Shown one piece after another: positions 57,109 to 64,000 of a stretch of DNA of 64,000 nucleotides. The stretch spans positions 1-64,000 of the forward strand of contig CAXTPP010000002.1 of the NCBI GenBank assembly GCA_964246185.1, given 5' to 3'. Numbering within the stretch: the first letter of the stretch is position 1; the number at the start of each line of letters is the position of its first letter. The translations under genes and the position numbers were made by a program. Below the pieces are notes generated by a model. The model saw only the letters and a list, made by a program, of their open reading frames with translations, searched no databases and was not told the DNA's origin. This DNA comes from LMUY01 sp964246185 (lineage in GTDB: Bacteria; Pseudomonadota; Alphaproteobacteria; Acetobacterales; Acetobacteraceae).

Positions 57109-58391
57109 ACCTTCCGGGATGCCTCCTCAACGCATTTCAGGAACACCTCCGCCAAGGTTACAATGTCGTTGTTAAGCTGGTCACCATTGAAGGCAGCAGA
57201 TACCTTGTGGTGCTTTGTCGAGTTGCCGAAAGCTTGGATGCGATCCAAGGCGTCCCGAAGAGGTAGCGATTCACCGTCCACACCGAAATCCTTCAAACGG
57301 GCCTTGCTCAGGAACGCTTTAAAGTCACTCCCGTCTGTTCGCCCCGCGCAAGCTGTAAGGGTTTCAACGAACGACCAGACACCCACCGCTAGTATCGGTG
57401 TGTGATGTTCGAGTTCGATAGAGCAAAGAGAATGATAAAGGCTAATAAGCTTCTGATTACCATAAACTTCTAAAGCTTTCACGATATCGCTTTGGCTGGC
57501 GATGTGCGTGACCTTTTCTGGGCGCTTGGGGAGGCGCGCCTTTGTTGTCTTAGGTTGCAGACCAGGGGTTAGCGGTTCGGCCTCAACTCTGTCGGTGGTT
57601 ATGCCTTTGAGTGTGGACAGAGGGCAAGAGTATTTGATTATGTCTGGCTTGTTCATACGTGAATGAACTTTCTCTTTTCCGACAAGGTCGCGCATAAATT
57701 GCTTCAACATTTGGTCAAACTGCCCCTGTGGTCTTGTGCGATTTAGCTCGTTTGGGTCAGTTTGATCTATTCCAACAGTTTCGCGGAATACATCGTTTGT
57801 CATAAATCGCTGGACAGTCGTCAGCTTTCCCGCACGCTCGGCCTCAGTTATCATGCCGTTCTTCTGTGCATAGTCCAGCAAAGCTTGTGCGGCTCTGTTC
57901 TTGTTCTCACCATCGAAGCGAGCCTTCTGCTCGGCGATCCAGTCTTTACGTCCCACTCCGCCCTGCGGGCCGCTGTGTATTCTTTCCAGCCAAAGCCGCA
58001 CATCTTCTGGGTCGTCGAACAACGCAGCCGTCACGTTCTTGATAGGCGTCCACTGGCTTTTCAACTTCTCGAACGAGGGACGAAGACTAATCGGAGCAAG
58101 TTCAGGGTCGTGGAGCAGCTTAAGTGCGCAGATGCGACGATTCCCCTCCGCCACAATGTACGTTTGCTGATCCCCCTTTCCGCTGTTCTTACCTGGGACC
58201 AGCGCAAAGCGCTCAAGCGGGTTCAGGCCGTTAGCTACGATGTCTCTTGCCAACTGAAAGACATTCTCTTTCTCGCAAAGGTGAGCAATCGCCGTCGACT
58301 CCGTCTCAACTGGTGCGTGCCTGGGATTGTCCAAGGACAGGAAGATTTTGCGCACGGGCACATCATCAACAAGCCTTGGAGCTATCGGCAT
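57105..58391 (-). CDS. ParB/Srx-like N-terminal domain protein of unknown function, transposon cargo
   Basis: 428 residues from ATG 58391, with GGGAGG 7 bases upstream; a TTG at 58424 is a weaker option. Residues about 8-100 resemble a ParB/sulfiredoxin-type domain: PVRKIFLSLDNPRHAP, LARDIVANGLNPLERFALVP and YIVAEGNRRICALKLLHDPE. The GNRR motif corresponds to the ParB-like nucleotide-binding motif (GERR). The remaining about 320 residues are helical, with a basic central part and a C-terminal HHKVSAAF segment; no domain is recognised. It may bind DNA or NTP. Translational overlap with the methyltransferase implies they work together. Confidence 0.65.
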   Translation of the reverse strand: MPIAPRLVDDVPVRKIFLSLDNPRHAPVETESTAIAHLCEKENVFQLARDIVANGLNPLERFALVPGKNSGKGDQQTYIVAEGNRRICALKLLHDPELAPISLRPSFEKLKSQWTPIKNVTAALFDDPEDVRLWLERIHSGPQGGVGRKDWIAEQKARFDGENKNRAAQALLDYAQKNGMITEAERAGKLTTVQRFMTNDVFRETVGIDQTDPNELNRTRPQGQFDQMLKQFMRDLVGKEKVHSRMNKPDIIKYSCPLSTLKGITTDRVEAEPLTPGLQPKTTKARLPKRPEKVTHIASQSDIVKALEVYGNQKLISLYHSLCSIELEHHTPILAVGVWSFVETLTACAGRTDGSDFKAFLSKARLKDFGVDGESLPLRDALDRIQAFGNSTKHHKVSAAFNGDQLNNDIVTLAEVFLKCVEEASRKV

Positions 58392-58497
58392 GACCCAGCC
58401 TCCCATCTTGACGTGTTGGCGCAATTGCGCGCCTTACGAGTTCGGAGGCCAGCTTAGAGACGTGCTACAACGCGGCAAGCTAGAACCCAGAGGCAAC

Positions 58498-58653
58498 ATG
58501 GTCACCAAGGCTGATCCCGACCAACACGCTCGCTTTCTTGAAACTGCCCGCGCTTTGGGCTGCGATGAGAACGAAGCGGCGTTTGACGAAAAGCTCAAGG
58601 TGATCGCGAAGCAGAAGCCACCCCCGGCAAAGCCGCCTGCCGACAAGCCCTAG
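58498..58653 (+). CDS. Small 51-residue protein, transposon cargo
   Basis: ATG 58498 is preceded by AGAGG. The protein begins MVTKADPDQHARFLETARAL, continues GCDENEAAFDEKLKVIAKQK and ends in a Lys-Pro tail. Similar short acidic-then-basic proteins occur in alphaproteobacterial mobile DNA, as far as I recall. It lies on the transposase strand near the right end, divergent from the ParB-like gene. Function unknown. Confidence 0.6.
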   Translation: MVTKADPDQHARFLETARALGCDENEAAFDEKLKVIAKQKPPPAKPPADKP

Positions 58654-58702
58654 AAGGCCGTTACCATCAGGGTGCTTGCAATGCGCCTACCATCTATGGT
58701 GT

Positions 58703-58727
58703 TGGGTTCGGCAAGTATAATATCGCC
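58703..58727. repeat. Right terminal inverted repeat of the IS1595-type element
   Basis: Complement of the left end with one mismatch in 25 bp. Confidence 0.9.
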
Positions 58728-58735
58728 TTTCCAAA
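58728..58735. repeat. Right 8-bp target site duplication
   Basis: TTTCCAAA, identical to the left copy at 55167-55174. Confidence 0.9.
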
Positions 58736-58840
58736 GACCTTTCCGACTCATGCCAAACGCTTTCTGCTCTGACTCAAATGTGAGTGGGTTTGGCTTGGGA
58801 CTAGGTGGCGTGATCGGCCTGCACGGTGGTGGAGGCGAGC

Positions 58841-59600
58841 ATGACGGTTGCGATCACGCGGACGACGCGGCCGTGGCCCGTCGCTTGCCGCCGTTGGCGC
58901 TGGTCCTGGACAGCCGCAAGCGCGCGGCTGCGGCGTGGCTGGCGGGCATGGATCGGCAAGCCTTGCGCGACTGGGCGCACCGCTACAACGCCGATGGCAT
59001 GGCGGGCCTTGTCGACCGGCATGGCGGCGGGGTGGCGCGGCGCCTGTCGGCCGAGCAGGAAGCGGAGGTCGCGGGCTGGATGGGCGCCGGACCCGACCTG
59101 GCACGGACAAGCTCGTGCGCTGGCGCTGCGCGGACATCCAGGCGCGGCTTGCCGAGCTGTCCGGGATCGTCCTGCACGGTGGGCAAGCTGCTGCACCGGC
59201 TGCGCTTCTCGCCCGCCCGCGGCGCCTCAAGGCGGACGTGGCAGCACAGGCGTCTTTCAAAGCAGGTTCAGCGATCTCATGACCGCAGCCCTGCCCGAGG
59301 CCGTGCGCAGCACGGGCACGCCGATTGAGCGGGCTGGTTCCAAGATGAAGCCAGGATAGGGCAACAAGGAACGCTGCCCTAAATGTGGGCCGAGCGCGGC
59401 AGCCGGCCACGCGCGCCCAAGGACCTCCGCCACGAGTGGGCGAAGTGGGTCAAGGTTGCGCCTGCGAAGCAGGTGGAATACCAGCGCAGGCCTGCTTGTT
59501 CGGCGCCGTGTGCGCCGCCCTCGTGCTGCCCTATGCCAAACGCCGATGCCATGACGCGCCAGATCGCATCCGCTCCCTCGCAACCACGCCGTAGACCGAA
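58841..59600 (+). pseudogene. Decayed IS630-family transposase
   Basis: Fragments in all three forward frames line up as one IS630-type transposase. They begin MTVAITRT at 58841, then LALVLDSRKRAAAAWLAGMD and ALRDWAHRYNADGMAGLVDR. After a shift comes LVRWRCADIQARLAEL, then TVGKLLHRLRFS, MTAALPEAV, MWAERGSRPRAPKDLRHEW and LFGAVCAALVLPYA. The C-terminal DDE residues (the DGAGWH-type block) are not seen, so the 3' part is also lost. Several frameshifts mean it is inactive. It may mark an older insertion next to the younger IS1595-type element. Confidence 0.8.
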
Positions 59601-59628
59601 ATAGTCAAGACATAAGGCGGTTGCTGTA

Positions 59629-59740
59629 AGCAAGGCCAGAGGCCCTGCCTCTGGACTCCGCCAAAGGCGAGCCTTTGAAATCCGTTTGCTTGCTGCAATG
59701 GCTTCCAAAAGCCTCAGCCCTTTGGATAAAGGAATTGACT
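59629..59740. repeat. Palindromic intergenic repeat, copy D
   Basis: AGGCCAGAGGCCCTGCCTCT at 59633, followed by GGACTCCGCCAAAGGC, matches the core of copies A and B except at the loop. A CCTTTGAAATCC block and two TGCTTCCAAAAG-like words follow. It sits in the space between the IS630 remnant and the 3' end of nrdJ. Confidence 0.8.
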
Positions 59741-59794
59741 GCTTCCAAAAGCGTTGGCGAACGATGGATGGAAGCCATCACCCATTCCCAGGCC

Positions 59795-62086
59795 TCAGCT
59801 GCACTTGGACCAGCCGCACTGCATGCAGGTCATGCACCCCGCCTCCTTCATCAGCCCCGGCTGGCTGCACTTCGGGCACAGCGGCCCCACGTGCGTCCCC
59901 GCCTGCATCCCCGGGCTAGGCGGCAGCACCAGCACCTTGCCAACCGCAACCTCCTTCGGCTGCAGAAAGCCGGTTTCGAGCATGTGGCGTTCCAGGATGT
60001 CGCCGATCGCCGCCACCAATGACGGGACATAATGCCCGTGCTGCCACTGACCGCCGCGCGGGTCGAACACCTGCTTCAGCTCCTCCGCCACGAAGGCCAC
60101 CTCGCCGCCGCGGCGGAACACGGCGCTGATCATCCGGGTCAGCGCCACCACCCAGGAGTAGTGCTCCAGGTTCTTGGAATTCACGAACACCTCGAACGGG
60201 GTGCGGCGGCCGTCGATCTCCACGTCGTTCACCGTCACGTACATCGCGTGCTCGGTGTCCGGCCAGCGCAGCTTGTAGGTGGCGCCGCTCAGCTTCTCGC
60301 TGCGCTCCGCCAGCTCGATCACGTTGGGGGCCACCGGCTTCGGCGGCTCGGACGGCTTCACCTCCAGCACCGAGCCGGTGATCGCGTTCGGCCGGTACGT
60401 GGTGCAGCCCTTGCAGCCGCTGCGGTAGGCGTCGAGGTAGACCTGCTGGAACGCTTCGAAGCTGATGTCCTCCGGCACGTTCACCGTCTTGGAGATCGCA
60501 CTGTCCACGTGGCGCTGCACCGCCGCCTGCATCCGGATGTGCTCGGCCGGCGTCAGGTCCTGCGCGGTGACGAAATACTCCGGCAGGGCGGCAGCCTCGC
60601 CGAACTGGGCGCGGAAGCGGCGCAGCGCGTAGTCGGACACCTCCTCCTCGACCCGCGTGCCGTCCGGCTGCAGCACCTTGCGGGTGTAGGCCAGCGCGAA
60701 CACCGGCTCGATGCCGGAGGAGACGTTGTCCGCCACCAGGGAGATGGTGCCGGTGGGCGCGATCGAGGTCAGCAGCGCGTTGCGGATGCCGTGCTCGCCG
60801 ATCAGCGCGCGAACGTCCTCGTCCAGCTCGCGCACCGTCTGCCCGGCGAGGTAGGGCGCGCGGTCGAACAGCGGGAACGCGCCCTTCTCGGCCGCCAGCT
60901 GGGCGGAGGTCATGTAGGCGGCGCGGTTGATGCGGCGCGCCCAGTCGCCGGCCATGTCGGCGGCCTCGCAGGTGCCGTAGCGCAAGCCCACCATCATCAG
61001 AGCGTCGGCCACGCCGGTCATGCCGAGGCCGATGCGGCGCTTGGCCATCGCCTCTTGGCGCTGCGCCTCCAGCGGGAAGCCGGACACCTCGATGGTGTTG
61101 TCCATCATGCGGACCGCCATCGCCACCAGCTCTTCCAGCTCCGCCTCGTCCAGCCGGGCGTGCGGGGTGAACGGAAGCTGCACCAGCCGGGCCAGGTTGA
61201 TCGAGCCCAGCAGGCACGCGCCGTACGGCGGCAGCGGCTGCTCGGCGCACGGGTTGGTGGAGTGGACCTGCTCGCAGTAGTACAGGTTGTTGCGGGCGTT
61301 GATGCGGTCGATGAACAGCACGCCGGGTTCGGCGTAGTCGTAGGTGGCGCGGGTGATGCTGTCGAACAGCGCACGCGCGCGGATGGTGCGGTAGGTGCGC
61401 CCGCCGAACACCAGCGGCCAGTCGGCGTCGGCGTCCACGGCGGCCATGAACGGGTCGGTGGCGAGCACGGAGAGGTTGAAGTTGCGCAGGCGGCCAGCCT
61501 GGCGCTTGGCGGCGATGAACTCCTCGATGTCCGGGTGGTCGCAGCGCATGGTGGCCATCATCGCGCCGCGGCGCGCGCCGGCGGACATGATGGTGCGGCA
61601 CATCGCGTCCCACACGTCCATGAACGACAGCGGCCCGGAGGCGTCCGCCCCCACGCCCTGCACCGGCGCGCCCTTGGGCCGCAGGGTGGAGAAGTCGTAG
61701 CCGATGCCGCCGCCCTGCTGCATGGTCAGCGCCGCTTCGCGCAGGTTGTCGAAGATCGCGCCGAGGTCGTCGGCGATGTCGCCCATGACGAAGCAGTTGA
61801 ACAGCGTGACCCGGCGGTCGGTGCCCGCGCCGGACAGGATGCGGCCGGCGGGCAGGAAGCGGAAATCCTGCAGGGCGCGGTAGAAGCGGGGCTCCCACTG
61901 CGCCGGGTCAGCCTCGGCGGCGGCCAGGGCGCGGGCCACGCGATGCCAGCTGTCCTCGACCGTGGCGTCGATCGGCGTGCCGTCCAGGGATTTCAGCCGG
62001 TACTTGGCGTCCCAGATCTGGCGCGAGATGGGGGCGATGCCGTCCATGGCGGAGTGCAGCGCGTCGGTGCTCATGTTCATGTCCAT
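59795..62086 (-). CDS. nrdJ: Adenosylcobalamin-dependent (class II) ribonucleoside-diphosphate reductase
   Basis: 763 residues. Barrel motifs: LFNCFVMGDIADDLGAIFDN, MQQGGGIGYDFSTLRPKGA, STNPCAEQPLPPYGACLLGS (active-site NxCxE loop) and SIAPTGTISLVADN. A TSCPD-type domain lies near residues 590-690. The extreme C-terminus is cysteine-rich (CPKC...CMTCMQCGWSKC), a redox or zinc tail seen in vitamin B12-dependent RNRs of this branch. It makes deoxynucleotides with or without oxygen. Its upstream gap of about 100 bp is shared with a truncated ABC transporter gene. Confidence 0.96.
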   Translation of the reverse strand: MDMNMSTDALHSAMDGIAPISRQIWDAKYRLKSLDGTPIDATVEDSWHRVARALAAAEADPAQWEPRFYRALQDFRFLPAGRILSGAGTDRRVTLFNCFVMGDIADDLGAIFDNLREAALTMQQGGGIGYDFSTLRPKGAPVQGVGADASGPLSFMDVWDAMCRTIMSAGARRGAMMATMRCDHPDIEEFIAAKRQAGRLRNFNLSVLATDPFMAAVDADADWPLVFGGRTYRTIRARALFDSITRATYDYAEPGVLFIDRINARNNLYYCEQVHSTNPCAEQPLPPYGACLLGSINLARLVQLPFTPHARLDEAELEELVAMAVRMMDNTIEVSGFPLEAQRQEAMAKRRIGLGMTGVADALMMVGLRYGTCEAADMAGDWARRINRAAYMTSAQLAAEKGAFPLFDRAPYLAGQTVRELDEDVRALIGEHGIRNALLTSIAPTGTISLVADNVSSGIEPVFALAYTRKVLQPDGTRVEEEVSDYALRRFRAQFGEAAALPEYFVTAQDLTPAEHIRMQAAVQRHVDSAISKTVNVPEDISFEAFQQVYLDAYRSGCKGCTTYRPNAITGSVLEVKPSEPPKPVAPNVIELAERSEKLSGATYKLRWPDTEHAMYVTVNDVEIDGRRTPFEVFVNSKNLEHYSWVVALTRMISAVFRRGGEVAFVAEELKQVFDPRGGQWQHGHYVPSLVAAIGDILERHMLETGFLQPKEVAVGKVLVLPPSPGMQAGTHVGPLCPKCSQPGLMKEAGCMTCMQCGWSKCS

Positions 62087-62163
62087 GACTCCTTCCTAAA
62101 CCCTTCGCCCCGATTCGCCAGCCCACCAATTTATCTTTCACTAGGGTGTGACCGGGCCGACAC

Positions 62164-62179
62164 ACACAAGATGTAGTAG
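62164..62179. promoter_or_regulatory. Possible NrdR box upstream of nrdJ
   Basis: ACACAAGATGTAGTAG matches 12 of 16 positions of the NrdR-box consensus (ACACwAtATaTwGTgt). It lies 78 bp upstream of the nrdJ start. The usual second box was not found, so support is weak. Confidence 0.3.
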
Positions 62180-62188
62180 CAGCACCGC

Positions 62189-62436
62189 ATGAGCCTCGAC
62201 CGCCCCCCGCCCCGCGCCAAACCCGACCGGCTCGGCGCATTGCGCAGCTTGCCTGCCTTTCTGCGGCTGATCTGGCGCACCAGCCCGGGCCTCACCGTAT
62301 CCCTGGCCGTGCTGCGGCTGGGGCGCGCGGTGCTGCCGGTCGCCACCCTGTTCATCGGCAAGCTGATCATCGACGAGGTGGTGCGCCTCGCCCGCCTGCC
62401 GAGCCATCCGGCGAGGCTGGACTGGCTGCACGGCCG
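62189..62436 (+). pseudogene. 5' fragment of an ABC transporter ATP-binding/permease gene
   Basis: The first about 80 codons read as the N-terminus of an exporter-type ABC half-transporter: SLPAFLRLIWRTSPGLTVSL, then LRLGRAVLPVATLFIGKLII. Similarity stops at about 62436, where transposase fragments begin. No further part of the transporter (no Walker motifs) is found in the window, so the gene was cut by insertion and deletion. Confidence 0.65.
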
Positions 62437-62441
62437 CCGCC

Positions 62442-62534
62442 ATGAACGTGTCCCGCATCGTGAACTGGCTGGAGCAAAAGCCCCGCGCCAAAACGCGCGT
62501 CACCCGCTTCGCAGCGCTGGCGCAAACCGCCTGA
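62442..62534 (+). pseudogene. C-terminal fragment of a transposase
   Basis: A 30-codon frame, NVSRIVNWLEQKPRAKTRVT followed by RFAALA, then stop. It resembles the C-terminal tail of DDE transposases. The family is not certain. It is fused between the ABC transporter fragment and the IS3 fragment. Confidence 0.4.
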
Positions 62535-63049
62535 ATTCGCCGACAGTATCTGACCTACGTCGCGATTCCAGGCGGCTTCGTCTACTTGGCGGCTATCCTC
62601 GACGCCTGGTCGCGCAAGACGCCTGGTCGCGCAAGGTCGTCGGCTACGCGATCAGCCGGTCGATGGACGCCCGTATCGCAGTTGCTGCCTTGAAGGCGGC
62701 GATCCGAGGCCGCAACCCGCCCCGGGGCTGCATTCACCACTCGGATCGCGGTTCGCAACACGCGTCCGAAATCTATCGCGCGCTGCTCGAAACCCATGGC
62801 CTGGTCGGCTCGATGAGCCGCCGCGGCAACCCGCATGACAACGCCAAGGCAGAGAGCTTCATGAAGACGCTCAAGGTCAAGGCCGCATACTTGGCCGCTT
62901 GCGAGACATTCGAGGACGTCACCGCCGACCTTCCGCGCCTTATCGACGAGATCTACAACAAAAAACGCCCACATTCGGCGTTGGGCTATATCAGCCCCAT
63001 GCAGCTCGAGGATCAACACGCCCGGCAGACGGTCAAAACAGCCGCTTGA
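62535..63049 (+). pseudogene. Truncated and frameshifted IS3-family OrfB transposase
   Basis: The rve integrase core is present from TYVAIPGGFVYLAAILDAWS onward: HHSDRGSQHASEIYRALLET (second catalytic Asp), then RRGNPHDNAKAESFMKTLK (catalytic Glu) and PHSALGYISPMQLE. The first catalytic Asp and all upstream sequence are missing. A 17-bp exact tandem duplication (62601-62617 and 62618-62634) shifts the frame inside the core. By chance, the shifted frame joins the upstream ABC fragment into one 286-codon chimeric ORF starting at 62189. Confidence 0.85.
62601..62634. repeat. 17-bp exact tandem duplication
   Basis: GACGCCTGGTCGCGCAA occurs twice in direct succession inside the IS3 orfB remnant. 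Seventeen is not a multiple of three, so it breaks the frame. Confidence 0.95.
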
Positions 63050-63308
63050 AAATGCCCACCGCCAGGGGCGCACTCCAGAATCTGAACACTATTCAACGCT
63101 GTTTCACAGAGCAGGCCCGCGACGCCGCCGAAGCCCATGCTTTCGACTGTGTCCAGGACCAGCCGGATGGCTTCCAGACGCTGGCGGTTGGCTTCCAGGG
63201 CCTGCTCGACCCGGCGCTGCTCCACCAGCAAGCGAGCTCACGCCTGTCCAGCGCGTGGGCCAACGCGGCCAACCCCGTGCCAAGCCCTTGCGCTCCGTTC
63301 ATGGTCAT
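63013..63308 (-). pseudogene. Small coiled-coil protein, frameshifted
   Basis: From ATG 63308 (AGGAG upstream), the frame gives MTMNGAQGLGTGLAALAHAL then DRRELA. After a shift near 63230, a second frame gives LLVEQRRVEQALEANRQRLE and AIRLVLDTVESMGFGG. The helical pattern is convincing, but the family is unknown. Its 3' end runs into the IS3 fragment, so it is probably both frameshifted and truncated. Confidence 0.4.
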
Positions 63309-63386
63309 CTTTCCCACACTCCTGGGAGACCATTATCCTAGGAAAACAACAGCTTGGCTTGTGGACACTGCGTCATGATTTCGGTT

Positions 63387-63401
63387 CGGGGCAGAGCCCC
63401 G
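63387..63401 (-). terminator. Short GC-rich hairpin after the PDZ-protein gene
   Basis: CGGGGC-AGA-GCCCCG lies 2 bp beyond the stop of the PDZ-domain gene on its transcribed strand. There is no T-run, so terminator function is tentative. Confidence 0.35.
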
Positions 63402-63403
63402 GC

Positions 63404-64000
63404 TTAGCCCTGATCGACCGTCGCCGGCGCTACCGCAACGAACGCCGCAGTGCCGTCCCGCACGATCCGCAGCGCCGCCGGCTTGCCGCCGGACGTCGCC
63501 GCGCGGATGGCCGAAACCGCCTCCTCCGGGGACGCCACGGCCTTGTTGCCGACACCGACCACCACGTCGCCTTGCTGCAGCCCGGCCTGTTCCGCCGGCG
63601 AACCCGGCCTCACCTCCGCCACCACCGCGCCATGGGCATGGGCCGGCAGGTTCAACTGGCCGCGCAGGTCCGGCGACAGCGGCGCCAGAGCCAGGCCGAT
63701 GCCTTGCTGCTGATCCGCCGGGTCGGCGTGGGCGGCCTCGCCCGGCAGCGTCGCCAGGGTGACGCTCAGGTCCTTGCTGCCGCCGTCGCGCAGCACGCCG
63801 AAGCTGGCCGCGACGCCTGGCTTGACCGCCGCCACGTCCAGGGCGAGGTCGCGCGGGTTGGCGACCTTGGTTCCGTTCACCGACTGGATCACGTCGCCAG
63901 GCTCGATCCCGGCCTTGGCCGCCGGGCTGTCCGGCTCGACGCCGGCCACCAGCGCGCCGGCTGCGGAGGGCAGGTGCAGGGCTGCCGTCATCGGGCCGCC
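63404..64000 (-). CDS. DegP/HtrA-type serine protease, C-terminal PDZ domains (partial)
   Basis: About 198 residues, open at the right edge of the window, so the protease domain lies outside. Two PDZ domains are visible. The first is GALVAGVEPDSPAAKAGIEP with GDVIQSVNGTKV. The second is GAVVAEVRPGSPAEQAGLQQ with GDVVVGVGNKAVASPEEAV. The order and spacing match DegP/DegQ (MucD-like) periplasmic proteases that degrade or hold misfolded envelope proteins. Another PDZ-containing protease such as RseP is less likely because no membrane segment is present. Confidence 0.85.
   Translation of the reverse strand, partial: GGPMTAALHLPSAAGALVAGVEPDSPAAKAGIEPGDVIQSVNGTKVANPRDLALDVAAVKPGVAASFGVLRDGGSKDLSVTLATLPGEAAHADPADQQQGIGLALAPLSPDLRGQLNLPAHAHGAVVAEVRPGSPAEQAGLQQGDVVVGVGNKAVASPEEAVSAIRAATSGGKPAALRIVRDGTAAFVAVAPATVDQG

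Larger units (their letters stand above)
55175..58727 (+). mobile_element. IS1595-family transposable element with passenger genes (about 3.55 kb)
   Basis: The left end GGCGATATTATACTTGCC at 55175 is matched by its exact complement at 58710-58727. Inverted similarity runs 25 bp with one mismatch (55175-55199 and 58703-58727). Perfect 8-bp duplications (TTTCCAAA) flank both ends, so the unit is structurally complete and its boundaries are known to the base. Inside are an intact transposase and, on the opposite strand, a DNA adenine methyltransferase and a ParB-like-domain protein. A 51-residue ORF lies near the right end. The cargo is visibly richer in AT than the host. Some IS1595 members are known to carry passenger genes; this combination is not one I recognise. 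Confidence 0.9.

Overview
The window reads as chromosome from a high-GC alphaproteobacterium, most likely an Acetobacteraceae member or close Rhodospirillales relative. Supporting signs are an NDUFS4-like complex I accessory subunit, an ATP12-family chaperone, lipB, a cobalamin-dependent class II ribonucleotide reductase, and the order rplQ - (secreted protein) - rarA - rluC - ... - ATP12 behind the ribosomal protein operon. The assignment is an inference from gene content; no rRNA is present.

Layout. 1-2.3 kb: two phage- or surface-fibre-like proteins (a C1q-like domain and a parallel beta-helix), each followed by a strong hairpin, then direct repeats resembling an IS end. 2.3-5.3 kb: ssb and a TPR-glycosyltransferase-methyltransferase fusion. 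5.6-8.6 kb: eutBC, tRNA-Thr, tRNA-Arg, an NDUFS4-like gene, a frameshifted coiled-coil gene and tRNA-Pro. 8.7-12.2 kb: DUF192, a histone-deacetylase-like gene, an aspartic protease-like lipoprotein and an isocitrate-lyase-family enzyme. 12.2-13.3 kb holds no recognised gene. 13.3-22.5 kb: coxG and a MoxR ATPase, a zinc alcohol dehydrogenase, pyrF, phosphomannomutase and galU (nucleotide-sugar supply), maeB, tRNA-Leu and lipB.

22.6-45.3 kb, minus strand: a tight run of about 22 kb, read from rpsL leftward. It goes rpsL-rpsG-tuf, then the S10-spc-alpha genes (rpsJ to rplQ with secY, adk and rpoA), then without a break into a secreted protein, rarA, rluC, an AsmA protein, ATP12 and acylphosphatase. 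fusA is missing between rpsG and tuf.

45.7-55 kb: groEL/groES, a two-gene ABC exporter, and a tetR-adaptor-RND pump set with a palindrome in front of tetR. A family of palindromic intergenic repeats appears at 45.6, 47.9, 55.0 and 59.6 kb.

55.2-59.6 kb is the most unusual part. A structurally complete IS1595-family element (55175-58727), with 25-bp terminal inverted repeats and perfect 8-bp target duplications, carries a DNA adenine methyltransferase, a ParB-like-domain protein and a 51-residue protein besides its transposase. Beside it lies a decayed IS630 transposase. 59.8-64 kb: nrdJ, a mosaic of a truncated ABC transporter and IS fragments (including an IS3 orfB broken by a 17-bp tandem duplication), and the 3' end of a PDZ-domain (DegP/HtrA-like) protein running off the window.
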